Positions 17,053 through 25,458 of a DNA stretch of 36,492 bases are shown here, in pieces. A program made the translations under genes and the position numbers. The notes under the pieces were generated by a model. The model did not search any database and was not told where the DNA came from. It saw nothing but the letters and a program-made list of their open reading frames with translations. The stretch is from Chloroflexota bacterium (GTDB taxonomy: Bacteria; Chloroflexota; UBA11872; UBA12225). Within the stretch, counting starts at the first letter, position 1. Each line of letters opens with the position of its first letter. The DNA lies in contig CANFGH010000021.1 in NCBI GenBank assembly GCA_947446285.1, positions 1-36,492 of the forward strand. Reading direction: 5' to 3'.

Positions 17053-17782
17053 ATCCGAACCCAGATCCATGGGCTCCGCACCAGACAGTCCACCACCTCA
17101 GTTCGGGAACATCCCGGCCGGCATCGTTCCCAAAGCCCGTGGCTTCCGCGACGGCGACCCATTCTTCGTCTTTTCGCAGTACGCCGTCGGTGGGGTGCTC
17201 CGGGCCGCGTCACGGATTGTCCTGGAAGACCTCAATCGATGTCCCACGCCTGACAAGGGACCATTGATCCTGGCAAGCAGCCATCTCGCCTACGCCGACA
17301 TCCCGCTACTCGGTGCCCTAATGCCTCGGCCCCCGATCTTCTTCTCGAAGTCTGAAGTGGAAAGCTGGCCGGTCCTTGGTGCCGTTGGCGCACGCTACGG
17401 AACGATTTACGTCCGTCGGGGAGAAGCCGACCGGCAGGCAATCCGGGACGCACTCGCTTGCCTGGCAGCGCGTCAGATGCTCACGATTTTCCCTGAAGGT
17501 CATCGCAACAAGGGACGCGGGTTGCTTCAGGCGCAACCGGGAATCAGCTTGATGGCCCTGCGCGGTGGCGCGTCGGTGTGGCCAGTCGCCATCGACGGCA
17601 GTCACCTGATCTTCAGTCGGCTGCGCCCCACGGTCTCGATCCGCGGTGGCGAACCGTTCAACCCACGCGATATGCTTGGGACAGACGGCAAGACCCTCCG
17701 CGACCATCAGGAACTCGCCAACATCATCATGCGCCGCATCAGGGATTTGCTGCCGGCAAGTGCACACGGCGCGTATGCGTGA
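17045..17782 (+). CDS. plsC: 1-acyl-sn-glycerol-3-phosphate acyltransferase family protein
   Basis: 245 residues. Expected to acylate lysophosphatidic acid to phosphatidic acid at the membrane. The acyltransferase motif H-x4-D is present as H80-LAYA-D85. The glycerophosphate-binding block is FPEGHRNKG at about 149-157, with the usual EGTRS changed to EGHRN. An additional block is ISLMALRGGASVWPVAI. The ATG at 17045 is preceded by GGAGAG and lies inside the cmk 3' end. The longer upstream open frame is the shadow of cmk. No clear transmembrane helix; peripheral membrane attachment is likely. Confidence 0.85.
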   Translation: MSRSEPRSMGSAPDSPPPQFGNIPAGIVPKARGFRDGDPFFVFSQYAVGGVLRAASRIVLEDLNRCPTPDKGPLILASSHLAYADIPLLGALMPRPPIFFSKSEVESWPVLGAVGARYGTIYVRRGEADRQAIRDALACLAARQMLTIFPEGHRNKGRGLLQAQPGISLMALRGGASVWPVAIDGSHLIFSRLRPTVSIRGGEPFNPRDMLGTDGKTLRDHQELANIIMRRIRDLLPASAHGAYA

Positions 17783-17833
17783 CGCGCAGATCGATTTCGG
17801 ACCCCAACCGGCAATCCTTGGCGTCACACGAGA

Positions 17834-17862
17834 ATGCCCGGTAACGGAACGCTACCGGGCAT
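17834..17862. terminator. Hairpin between convergent plsC and the LuxR-type gene
   Basis: ATGCCCGGTA (17834-17843) pairs perfectly with TACCGGGCAT (17853-17862), ten pairs with a 9-base loop. It is 51 bases after plsC and 75 beyond the minus-strand stop at 17938. No U-tract on either side. Confidence 0.55.
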
Positions 17863-17937
17863 CATGAATGCGAGTGTCAACGTGTCCCGCGAACCGTGCC
17901 CATTCGGACTACGCACGCCGAATTGGGAAGATTGGGC

Positions 17938-18201
17938 TTAAAGCCAACCCTTGCGAAGCGCGCTGGCGAGGGCCTGTTCAGTGGTGCGGGCTGCCAACTT
18001 TGCGTGGATCACGCGAATGTGGTTGTGAATCGTCCCAACGCTGATGCCCCACTCAACCGCCAGTTCGGCGCGGGTGGAACCCTCGGCGAGGGCGGAAAGC
18101 AACTGGCGTTCGCGGGGGCTAAGGGGTGATGGCTGGGTAACGGTTGCTGCTGCTGACTTTCCCACGTGCTTCTTCTCCTCAGAAGGAGCGTTCGCAGACA
18201 T
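17938..18201 (-). CDS. Small LuxR-type helix-turn-helix regulator
   Basis: 87 residues from the ATG at 18201, or 75 from a GTG at 18165. Almost the entire protein is one LuxR/GerE DNA-binding domain: LSPRERQLLSALAEGSTRAELAVEWG, the recognition helix region SVGTIHNHIRVIHAKL, then ARTTEQALASALRKGWL. No receiver or ligand domain is attached. The ATG has AGGAG only 1-2 nt away, whereas the GTG has GAGGAG 9 nt upstream, so GTG may be the working start. That ribosome site lies in a small CTCCT-TCTG-AGGAG hairpin. A possible -10 (TACACT on the minus strand, 18223-18228) rules out the longer frame up to 18474. It is divergent from the gene at 18478 and may regulate it. Confidence 0.75.
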   Translation of the reverse strand: MSANAPSEEKKHVGKSAAATVTQPSPLSPRERQLLSALAEGSTRAELAVEWGISVGTIHNHIRVIHAKLAARTTEQALASALRKGWL

Positions 18202-18429
18202 TCTCCTGCGACACGCATTTTGAGTGTAGCACGATCTGCGCATGCTTGCCCGACATTTTTTCGCCCGCTCAACCAATTGGTAGCCGATTTGTACCCGGTT
18301 AGGCACATAATACCAGCCACACGCGTGCAACTCCGCCATCGTCGCGGCTACCGGTACTGCGTAGTGGAGAATCTGCAACCGACGCGCAACCCATGAGTGC
18401 CGCACATCGCGGCCACGCAACGCATCAAC

Positions 18430-18458
18430 TTGCGGACCTGAAACATATGTTCTATTCT
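18430..18458 (+). promoter_or_regulatory. Promoter of the Rad52-like gene
   Basis: TTGCGG at 18430-18435 and TATTCT at 18453-18458 are separated by 17 bases. Transcription would begin near 18465, leaving a leader of about 13 nt. The ribosome site AAGGGGG lies 7 nt before the ATG at 18478. Confidence 0.5.
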
Positions 18459-18477
18459 TGGGCAAGGGGGACACACC

Positions 18478-19287
18478 ATGCAGCGGGAGTTCATCATCAC
18501 GCGCCTTGGCAAGGAGTACGTCCTATACGCCGGGCTGCTCGATGCGGCTCACCAGGCCGGTCTCCGCCAGATCCGAACCCAGTTGGTACAGGCACCTGGG
18601 CCGCAAAACGGGTTTGTAGCCATCTGCCACGCCGAAGTCGTGACCGAACGGGGAACCTTCACGGGACTGGGTGACGCCGACCCCGAAAACACCACCCGCG
18701 CCATGGCATCGGCATTAATCCGACTTGCCGAGATCCGGGCCAAGGCGCGTGCCCTCGGCGACGCCATAAACGTGGCGATGACCGCCTTTGACGAACTCGG
18801 TGACACAGTCCCAGATGCGTCGCCACCCGTCACCCAACTCACCGCCCCACCTCGCTCACCAGCATCTGCCCCCATTGGCCCATTGCGTACCGACGCAATT
18901 TCAGTGCCAGAACCGCAACCGCGTAGCTACCAGACCGATCCCGCCCGTCCATTCCCGCCGGTGCCTCTAGCCTCGATGCCGACCCAGGCCGAAGGGCGAC
19001 CCTCCGGAAGGCCTCGGCCACCCGGAACAGGCCGACCGAGTGGGACGTCCACATCCAACCCCAATCCATCAACCGCTTCGTCCCGTCCGGCAAACCGAGA
19101 GGCCGAAGCCGCACCGCCACCTACCCAGAACCAACTGGATGCAATTGATCGCATGGCGCGCGCCCTTGGACGACAGGTCAACACCGAAGGATTGACCCGT
19201 GCAATGGCGTCCGAATTGATCACACGTTTCAGTGAGGAACGTTATCCGGCGCGCCGCGGGACGACACCTCCCGACGACGAAGTGTGA
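18478..19287 (+). CDS. Hypothetical protein, Rad52-like/ssDNA-annealing-type N-terminal domain
   Basis: 269 residues. The N-terminal ~105 residues are compact: ITRLGKEYVLYAGLLDAAH, then AEVVTERGTFTGLGDADPEN, then ALIRLAEIRAKARALGDAIN. From memory this resembles a Chloroflexota family distantly like Rad52-type annealing proteins (the GxGDAxPEN and AETRAKARAL features). I could not verify this. Residues ~115-215 are low complexity, rich in Pro/Ser/Thr. The last ~45 (QLDAIDRMARALGRQVNTEG followed by ASELITRF) look like the small C-terminal helical module seen in some phage recombination proteins. The layout, two folded ends joined by a flexible Pro-rich linker, also resembles SSB-like proteins. 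Possible role in DNA repair. No phage genes are nearby. Confidence 0.6.
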   Translation: MQREFIITRLGKEYVLYAGLLDAAHQAGLRQIRTQLVQAPGPQNGFVAICHAEVVTERGTFTGLGDADPENTTRAMASALIRLAEIRAKARALGDAINVAMTAFDELGDTVPDASPPVTQLTAPPRSPASAPIGPLRTDAISVPEPQPRSYQTDPARPFPPVPLASMPTQAEGRPSGRPRPPGTGRPSGTSTSNPNPSTASSRPANREAEAAPPPTQNQLDAIDRMARALGRQVNTEGLTRAMASELITRFSEERYPARRGTTPPDDEV

Positions 19288-19299
19288 AGCCTGCACCAC

Positions 19300-19338
19300 G
19301 TTCCGGCTCAATGGCGATCGATTGGGAAATCCCGGAAC
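19300..19338. terminator. Hairpin between the convergent 18478 gene and birA
   Basis: GTTCCGG (19300-19306) pairs with CCGGAAC (19332-19338). Just inside, CTCAAT pairs with ATTGGG, with a five-base bulge (aaatc) and an 8-base loop. It fills most of the 56-base gap between the two stop codons. No U-tract. Confidence 0.5.
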
Positions 19339-19343
19339 CCTCG

Positions 19344-20279
19344 TCAAGGATTGACCGGAAAGTGGACACCCTGGTCGAGATCGGCAGTCCGCACGCGCAC
19401 GTCACCGTCATGGACTACGTGGAGCGTCCCGGAATGATCAAGAACCGTCAGCGCACCAGACCCGTCGATCCCGACTAACTCCCCGGCAATCGGTCGTCGG
19501 ACTGTGCTCGATCCTTCGACAGGAAACGCCACGACGACCGGCCATTTTCGCCATGCAAGACGGGCCTCATACCGTCGCGTCGTCTCGATCCACCCCGTTT
19601 CTGAACACATCGGGCCGACAGAATCCAACGCCCACAACAAGTCGACAATCAGGGCCTCCCTGGACACTGGTCCGCCAAGTTCACCCGAGAGCGATGCGGG
19701 CGCCAGAGATGCCCTATCCATCATCTCGAATCGGGATACCGGTACATTCGCGTTGATCCCGATCCCTACAATGGCGTGTCGCATCACGGGCGTCCCGTCG
19801 GGGTCGTTCCCCAATGCGGGTTCAATCAGGATTCCTCCGAGTTTCCGCACGGTTCCCAAATCGCCAATGGCGCAAGTGACGATGTCGTTCGGCCACTTGA
19901 CTGCCGTCACAAGTCCGGTAGCCGAGGTGATGGCGTCGCCGACCGCAACGGCGACCGCAATCGCAATTCGCCCTAACCGTTTAGGCGTCACCAACTGCAG
20001 TCGCAGGATGACGGACATTGCGATCGATCCACCCGGCGGCGACTGCCAAGGCCCTTTGCCTCGGCGGCCACGCCCCGCCGTCTGCGCATCGGCAACCACG
20101 GTCGTGCCATGGGACGCACCTGTGCGCGCCATTTCCGAGGCCACATCATTCGTGGATCCAGCGACCGGCAGGTAGACCAGAGGCACGCCCACCGACCCGC
20201 CAGCCTGTGAAAGGCGAGCCCGGATCAGTGCGTGATCCAGCGGTTCACCGGTCATGGTCGCAGTATCTGCTACGTCCAT
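19344..20279 (-). CDS. birA: Biotin--[acetyl-CoA-carboxylase] ligase
   Basis: 311 residues. Attaches biotin to carboxyl-carrier proteins by way of biotinyl-AMP. The catalytic loop GRGRRGKGPWQSP is at 69-81, KWPND at 128-132, KLGGILIE at 146-153 with the biotin-binding Lys, and GIGINAN further on, followed by the C-terminal SH3-like domain. There is no N-terminal winged helix, so this is a class I ligase without repressor function. The ATG directly follows the stop of the solute-binding protein gene (TGA-ATG) and has a poor ribosome site, so translation is probably coupled. Confidence 0.92.
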   Translation of the reverse strand: MDVADTATMTGEPLDHALIRARLSQAGGSVGVPLVYLPVAGSTNDVASEMARTGASHGTTVVADAQTAGRGRRGKGPWQSPPGGSIAMSVILRLQLVTPKRLGRIAIAVAVAVGDAITSATGLVTAVKWPNDIVTCAIGDLGTVRKLGGILIEPALGNDPDGTPVMRHAIVGIGINANVPVSRFEMMDRASLAPASLSGELGGPVSREALIVDLLWALDSVGPMCSETGWIETTRRYEARLAWRKWPVVVAFPVEGSSTVRRPIAGELVGIDGSGALTVLDHSGTLHVVHDGDVRVRTADLDQGVHFPVNP

Positions 20280-21947
20280 TCAGGACCGCCGTGTGGCAAT
20301 CTCGCGCCGTGTCTTTGCAAACCAATCGGTCACGTTCCGGAATCGGTCGGGCGGATTGGCAACGATGCCCGTCCGAACGCCCCGGATCTTCGTGCTGATT
20401 GCATACTCATACGTCGGCAAGTAGAGGGGCAGCGCGGGCACCTCCTCAGCGAAGATGGCCTGGAACTCGGCGTACGCCTTGAGCCGTTCCATGCGATCTA
20501 GCGACCGACGGCCTCGTTCGAGCGCCTCGTCTGCCTTGCGGTTGGAGAAACCGCTGATGTTCAATCCCGCTGGCGCCACCTGCGTGGAATGCCACAACGA
20601 GTAGGGATCAGGGTCGAAACCGTTGAAGTCCCAACTGTAGACCGCGAGTTCGAACTTTCGGGGCAGGAGGAAATCCTGCACCAGGCCGCCCGCGCCGGTC
20701 GCCTGGACCTCAACATCTATCCCGATGGCGACGAGTTGTCTCTGCACTTCACCGGCGACTGCCAGCCGTTCGGGCCGATCATTGGTGAGCACCACCAGCC
20801 GTAAGGGATTCCCCTCCTTCTGGCGCCCCGGTCCGCCCGCAGGATCCGCCGTCCACCCAGCCTCATCAAGCACGGCACGCGCACGCGCAAGGTTGTATTC
20901 GAGACGTTTGACGTTCGGGTCATACGCCCACGACGACGGCAGAATGGGACCGTCGGCACGGCGCGCGTGTCCATTGCGAGCCAGTTCGATGACGCGCCCT
21001 CGGTCGATCGCACTCGTGATTGCCTGACGGACAAGCCGGTCGGACAAGACCGGGTTTGCCGTATTCATGAACAGCATCGTGACCGTGTTCTCGGGTGCGT
21101 CGTAGATCGTCACATCCTTGCGACGTTGCAACCGCACCACGTCGCCCGGTTCGACCAGTGGTGCCCCCTCCACCTCGTCACGTTCGAGTGCGGTGAGGAT
21201 TGTCTTGTAGTTCGGATAGATCCTGAAAATGATGCGCGAAAGCCATGGTGATGGCGTGTGTGATGTGTTCGCCTCAAGCGTGATCCGGTCTGGAGTCAAT
21301 TCCTTCAACTTGTATGGACCGGTCCCCACTGGCTGGATATTGAACCGGTGCGCGGGCAGGTCCCTGACCCCGACCGTCCCAAGGATGTGAGATGGAAGGA
21401 TCCCGACCGTGGTGAATTCGAGAAACGGCGCAAAACTGTCCTTGGGCAAGGAAAGTCTGACCGTCAAGCGGTCCAGTTTCTCGACGTTGACATCTCGCCA
21501 TTGCGCACCGTAGGGCCCGGAGTAGGCCGAGTCGCGAAGGACACCGTAGGTAAAGATGACATCATCAGCGGAAAACAGTGTGCCATCATGCCAACGTACA
21601 CCGTCACGCAGATGGAAGGTGTACTGCCGAGCATCAGGCGCAATGTCCCATGTCTCGGCAAGGTTCGGGATCACTTGACCTTGCGGGTCAGTCCGGGTTA
21701 GCCCATCGAACAGAAGTGAGACAAGCGTGTTACTCGCGTCATCACTCGCCAGGACCGGGTTGATCGACTGAGGGAAACCGGCCAGCCCCTCGACGTACGC
21801 GCCGCCGAAATCCGGAGCCTCGCTGATCTCGGCAGACTGGGCGAAACTGCCAAGCAGGAAGGTGACTATCAGGATGCCGCCGAGGGCGATCGCCAACTGA
21901 GTCGCAAGGCGCCTTCCCGATGAAGACACCATTCGCGATGGCGGCAC
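20280..21947 (-). CDS. ABC transporter solute-binding protein, family 5 (peptide/nickel type)
   Basis: 555 residues. Extracytoplasmic receptor for oligopeptides or similar ligands. A hydrophobic segment at about 16-37 serves as signal peptide or anchor. No lipobox Cys is seen; cleavage after AQSA is plausible. Family 5 signatures are GLTRTDPQGQVIPNLAETW, FHLRDGVRWHDGTLFSADDV, PVGTGPYKL, FMNTANPVLSDRLVRQAI and the C-terminal AEEVPALPLYLPTYEYAI. No permease or ATPase genes are beside it, so its transporter is elsewhere or it has another role. GTG start 3 nt... after the secG stop region, directly coupled to secG (stop at 21950). Confidence 0.9.
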   Translation of the reverse strand: MPPSRMVSSSGRRLATQLAIALGGILIVTFLLGSFAQSAEISEAPDFGGAYVEGLAGFPQSINPVLASDDASNTLVSLLFDGLTRTDPQGQVIPNLAETWDIAPDARQYTFHLRDGVRWHDGTLFSADDVIFTYGVLRDSAYSGPYGAQWRDVNVEKLDRLTVRLSLPKDSFAPFLEFTTVGILPSHILGTVGVRDLPAHRFNIQPVGTGPYKLKELTPDRITLEANTSHTPSPWLSRIIFRIYPNYKTILTALERDEVEGAPLVEPGDVVRLQRRKDVTIYDAPENTVTMLFMNTANPVLSDRLVRQAITSAIDRGRVIELARNGHARRADGPILPSSWAYDPNVKRLEYNLARARAVLDEAGWTADPAGGPGRQKEGNPLRLVVLTNDRPERLAVAGEVQRQLVAIGIDVEVQATGAGGLVQDFLLPRKFELAVYSWDFNGFDPDPYSLWHSTQVAPAGLNISGFSNRKADEALERGRRSLDRMERLKAYAEFQAIFAEEVPALPLYLPTYEYAISTKIRGVRTGIVANPPDRFRNVTDWFAKTRREIATRRS

Positions 21948-21949
21948 GC

Positions 21950-22174
21950 CTACCCCGTCACTCGAAGCACGATCAGTGACGTGATCAGAAACACCACGGA
22001 CAGGATGATGGTGAACTGGAACAGGACCTGATCAAGGCCTCTCCGGGTGGTGTAGATCGATGCATCGCTACCGCCAAAGGCGCTGCCTAGTCCGGCACTC
22101 TTGACCTGCAGCAGGATCACACCGATCAGTGTGATGGCAAGGACAATCTGTACTAAGTAGAAGAGTGTTTCCAT
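21950..22174 (-). CDS. secG: Protein-export membrane protein SecG
   Basis: 74 residues. Small subunit of the SecYEG translocon. Two transmembrane helices (about 3-23 and 52-72) flank a cytoplasmic loop with the family motif QVKSAGLGSAFGGSDASIY. It lies 60 bases after tpiA and its stop is within 3 bases of the next gene's GTG start. The gapA-pgk-tpiA-secG order is widespread in bacteria. Confidence 0.95.
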   Translation of the reverse strand: METLFYLVQIVLAITLIGVILLQVKSAGLGSAFGGSDASIYTTRRGLDQVLFQFTIILSVVFLITSLIVLRVTG

Positions 22175-22234
22175 GGCTAGTCCCCAAGTATACGTGCGTG
22201 ATTGCAGGGGATCCGAAGACGCAGGTGCCTGTCC

Positions 22235-23008
22235 TCAGGCCACACGAACTGCCGCGGCGTCCACGATAGTCGCAAACCCCTCCGCCAAAAGGCACGCGCC
22301 ACCAACAAGCGCTCCGTCGATATGCGGTTGGGCGAATAGCGAGGCAGCATTGGACGCCGTCACGCTCCCACCGTACTGCATCCGCATCCCATCGGCAATT
22401 TCGTGACCGTAGAGATCAGCCACCACGCCGCGAATGACGCCAACCGTCGCGTTCGCGCCTTCTGGCGTGGCCGGCCGACCAGTCCCGATTGCCCAGATTG
22501 GCTCATAGGCAATGACAATGCCACCCGCCTCGACTGCGGGAATTCCATCCAGTGCCGCTCGGACCTGACGCGTCACAACGGTCGCGGTTGCGCCCCCGTC
22601 GTACTCCTCAAGGGTCTCACCAACGCACACGATCGGTGTCAACCCACCAGTAAGTACGGCACGCACCTTACGAGACACAACCTCATCGGTATCCCCAAAT
22701 CGTGCGCGTCGTTCCGAGTGCCCCACGATCACGTAGGACGCTCCGGCACTTCCAACCATGCCGACCGAAACCTCGCCAGTATGCGCCCCGTGGGTTTCAA
22801 AGTGGACGTTCTGGGCACCTAAGCCGAGATGCGTCCCATGGATGACCCCATGAACCGACACGAGCGACACGGTTGGCGGAAAAAGTACGACCTCGGTTGG
22901 CCCACCATCGCGCAGGACCGTTCGGAGTGAGGCCGCCAGCCCGACAGCCTCGGCCACGGTCGTGTTCATCTTCCAGTTGCCCGCAACGATTGGGCGTCGA
23001 ATTGTCAT
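22235..23008 (-). CDS. tpiA: Triosephosphate isomerase
   Basis: 257 residues. Interconverts dihydroxyacetone phosphate and glyceraldehyde 3-phosphate. Barrel signatures are AGNWKMN (catalytic Lys13), GHSERR (electrophile His97), the catalytic Glu in AYEPIWAIGTG, and YGGSV and GALVGGACL for phosphate binding. The ATG at 23008 is chosen since AAGGAG lies 8 nt upstream; a GTG at 23017 is possible. It is 52 bases after pgk in the glycolytic operon. Confidence 0.96.
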   Translation of the reverse strand: MTIRRPIVAGNWKMNTTVAEAVGLAASLRTVLRDGGPTEVVLFPPTVSLVSVHGVIHGTHLGLGAQNVHFETHGAHTGEVSVGMVGSAGASYVIVGHSERRARFGDTDEVVSRKVRAVLTGGLTPIVCVGETLEEYDGGATATVVTRQVRAALDGIPAVEAGGIVIAYEPIWAIGTGRPATPEGANATVGVIRGVVADLYGHEIADGMRMQYGGSVTASNAASLFAQPHIDGALVGGACLLAEGFATIVDAAAVRVA

Positions 23009-23060
23009 GATCACCACTCCTTATGCGACGACTGTTGGGGCAACGCGCACCAGAAAGAAA

Positions 23061-24269
23061 TCAGTGAGTGGTTGTGCCGGCACGGTCACGAAGGACGGCA
23101 ACGCCGGGTAGTTCAATTCCCTCAAGGAACTCCAACGCGGCACCACCGCCGGTACTGACATGGGTCACCGAATCGGCGTGTCCACATGCTTCCAGTGCCG
23201 CAACCGAATCGCCCCCTCCGACAATCGTCGTGCCGTTCACCTGGACAAGCGCTTGCGCAATCCCGATTGTTCCAGCGGCAAACGGTTCCATCTCGAAGAC
23301 GCCCATCGGACCGTTCCAGATCACGGTCGTTGCAGACCGGATGATGTCCGCGTACCGTTCGGTCGTGGCCGGACCGATGTCAAAGGCCATCGTGTTGTCT
23401 GGCACCATTCCAACCCCGACGATGAAGGTTTCCACCGAGGATGAAAGGTGTGAGGCGACAACCAGGTCGACGGGCAGGTGGATCACGGTACCGGCATGGG
23501 ACGCCTCGCTCAGGATTGCACGAGCGGTGGACACCGATGTGGCCTCCACGAACGACAACCCCATTTTGTACCCCTGTGCCCGGAGGAACGTGTTGGCCAT
23601 TGCGCCTCCGATGAGCAGGTGATCGGCCTTCCCAATCAGGTTCTTGAGAACCCCGATTTTGTCGGAAACCTTCTTGCCCCCGACTACTGCGACGAACGGG
23701 TGTTCCGGGTCAGTCAGTGCCCCGCCCATGATGGAGATTTCGCGCTCCATCAGCAATCCAGCAACGGCCGGGAGCAGGTGCGCCACACCTTCGGTAGAGG
23801 CATGGGCACGATGTGCCGTCCCGAAAGCATCGTTCACGTACACGTCGCCAAGTTTGGCAAGTGACGCAGCGAAGTCCGGGTCGTTCGCCTCTTCCGCGCT
23901 ATGAAAGCGAAGATTTTCAAGGAGCAGTACATCTCCCGGCTCAAGCGCAGCAACTGCACTGTCTGCCTCCGACCCGATGCAGTCGCGCACCGTGGTCACC
24001 GGCACCCCAATTAACTCGGACAGATGGACCGCAACCGGGGCAAGTCGCAGACCCTCCACAACGGCCCCGTCGGGACGCCCAAGGTGGGACATGAGCACGA
24101 CACGAGCGCCCTGGGCCCGCAGAGCCTCGATGGTCGGGACGGCAGCACGAATGCGCGTGTCGTCGCTGATCTCACCGTCGTGCATCGGCACATTGAAGTC
24201 AACCCGCACGAGTACCCGCTTGCCATGCGCGTCAATGTCTCGAATGGTCTGCTTGTCGAGCCCGGTCAT
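23061..24269 (-). CDS. pgk: Phosphoglycerate kinase
   Basis: 402 residues. Transfers phosphate from 1,3-bisphosphoglycerate to ADP. N-terminal domain: RVLVRVDFNVP and SHLGRP, with DAFGTAHRAHAST. C-terminal nucleotide-binding domain: VVGGKKVSDKIGVL, IWNGPMGVFE and TIVGGGDSVAAL, with the hinge-side STGGGAALEFLEG. The ATG at 24269 has AGAGG about 7 nt upstream. The open frame continues 20 codons further back but those residues are not family-like. A 175-base gap to gapA carries two hairpins. Confidence 0.96.
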   Translation of the reverse strand: MTGLDKQTIRDIDAHGKRVLVRVDFNVPMHDGEISDDTRIRAAVPTIEALRAQGARVVLMSHLGRPDGAVVEGLRLAPVAVHLSELIGVPVTTVRDCIGSEADSAVAALEPGDVLLLENLRFHSAEEANDPDFAASLAKLGDVYVNDAFGTAHRAHASTEGVAHLLPAVAGLLMEREISIMGGALTDPEHPFVAVVGGKKVSDKIGVLKNLIGKADHLLIGGAMANTFLRAQGYKMGLSFVEATSVSTARAILSEASHAGTVIHLPVDLVVASHLSSSVETFIVGVGMVPDNTMAFDIGPATTERYADIIRSATTVIWNGPMGVFEMEPFAAGTIGIAQALVQVNGTTIVGGGDSVAALEACGHADSVTHVSTGGGAALEFLEGIELPGVAVLRDRAGTTTH

Positions 24270-24330
24270 CGGCAACCTCTGGATTGGGTGGCGACTGCAA
24301 CATCGCCAAATGGATGTAATGCCGATCACC

Positions 24331-24399
24331 CGGTGCCTCTTAGAGGCACCGTATGATCGTTGTCAAGACCTACGTGGCCAAGTCACACCAACCACGTAG
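24331..24399. other. Two perfect hairpins in the gapA-pgk intergenic region
   Basis: CGGTGCCTC (24331-24339) pairs with GAGGCACCG (24343-24351), nine pairs with a 3-base loop. CTACGTGG (24370-24377) pairs with CCACGTAG (24392-24399), eight pairs with a 14-base loop. Neither has a U-tract in the minus-strand direction of transcription. Between them, on the minus strand, is TTGACA without a clear -10. They could mark processing or partial termination that uncouples gapA from pgk. Confidence 0.5.
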
Positions 24400-24444
24400 A
24401 CATGATTCTCCCGCGTGAAGCGGTGGAACTGCGAGGGATGGCGG

Positions 24445-25458
24445 TCAGTGGGCAAACCCGCGCGAGGCGATCAGGCTAGCCAAATCAGATACTCGGCACG
24501 CGTATCCCCACTCGTTGTCGTACCACGCCGCTACCTTGACCATGTCCCCGCCAACGACCATCGTCAGCTGCGAGTCGACGATGGACGAATGCGTGTTGCC
24601 CTTGAGGTCCATCGAGACCAACGGTTCGTCGGTCACGTCCAGGATGCCGTGTAGTGGTCCCGAAGCAGCGGCTGTGCGGAGGGCGTCGTTGACTTCGCCA
24701 ACCGTGGTCATCCGCTTTATGTTCGCGATGAACTCCACGATGGACACCGTCGGGGTTGGGACCCGGTACGCCACGCCATCGACAATGCCCTTCACTTCGG
24801 GAATTACCAGTGAGACTGCACGCGCGGCCCCCGTGGACGTCGGCACGATGTTCATCGCCCCGGCCCGCGCCTCGCGAAGGTCCTTCGATGCGAGGTCGAG
24901 AATACGCTGGGAATTCGTGTAGGAATGGACCGTCGTCATCATCCCCTTGACAAGGCCGAAATTATCCAGGATGACTTTTACGACCGGTGAAAGGCCGTTG
25001 GTGGTGCAACTCGCATTCGAGATGACGTGATGGTGCGCGGGGTCGTACTTGGCGTCGTTTACCCCAAGCACCACCGTGATGTCCTCACCCTTTGCCGGGG
25101 CGGAAATGATCACCTTCTTGGCACCTGCGTGAAGATGCTTCTCAGCATCCGGGCGGTTCGTGCCTACGCCAGTCGCTTCGATGACGAGATCAATCCCTCG
25201 TCCACCCCAGTCGAGTTTTGACCAGTCGCGTTCGGCAGTGATCGCGACGCGATGCCCATTCACGACGAGACCATCAGCCTCGACCTTCACCGTGCCCGGA
25301 AAGTTCCCGTAATTACTGTCGTGACGAAGCAAGTGGGCATTGGTCGCCGTGTCCACCAAATCGTTAATCGCTACGAGCTCAAGCGAAGGATGTCGTTCGA
25401 GAATTGCCTTGAACGCCTGCCGCCCAATCCTTCCAAATCCATTGATCCCAATCCGCAT
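24445..25458 (-). CDS. gapA: Glyceraldehyde-3-phosphate dehydrogenase, type I
   Basis: 337 residues. Oxidative phosphorylation of glyceraldehyde 3-phosphate with NAD. N-terminal Rossmann signature MRIGINGFGRIGR, catalytic SNASCTTNG with the active Cys near 153 (the second, non-catalytic Cys of the usual SCTTNC is Gly here), HSYTNSQ, TGAARAV and the C-terminal WYDNEWGYACRV. The ATG at 25458 has AAGGA about 7 nt upstream. The open frame extends 37 codons further, but that part is not family-like. First gene of the gapA-pgk-tpiA-secG run on the minus strand. Confidence 0.96.
   Translation of the reverse strand: MRIGINGFGRIGRQAFKAILERHPSLELVAINDLVDTATNAHLLRHDSNYGNFPGTVKVEADGLVVNGHRVAITAERDWSKLDWGGRGIDLVIEATGVGTNRPDAEKHLHAGAKKVIISAPAKGEDITVVLGVNDAKYDPAHHHVISNASCTTNGLSPVVKVILDNFGLVKGMMTTVHSYTNSQRILDLASKDLREARAGAMNIVPTSTGAARAVSLVIPEVKGIVDGVAYRVPTPTVSIVEFIANIKRMTTVGEVNDALRTAAASGPLHGILDVTDEPLVSMDLKGNTHSSIVDSQLTMVVGGDMVKVAAWYDNEWGYACRVSDLASLIASRGFAH

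Noticed and set aside
18202-18474. N-terminal 91-residue extension of the LuxR-type protein
   Set aside because: A likely -10 element (18223-18228 on the minus strand) lies inside it, and the sequence has no domain character.
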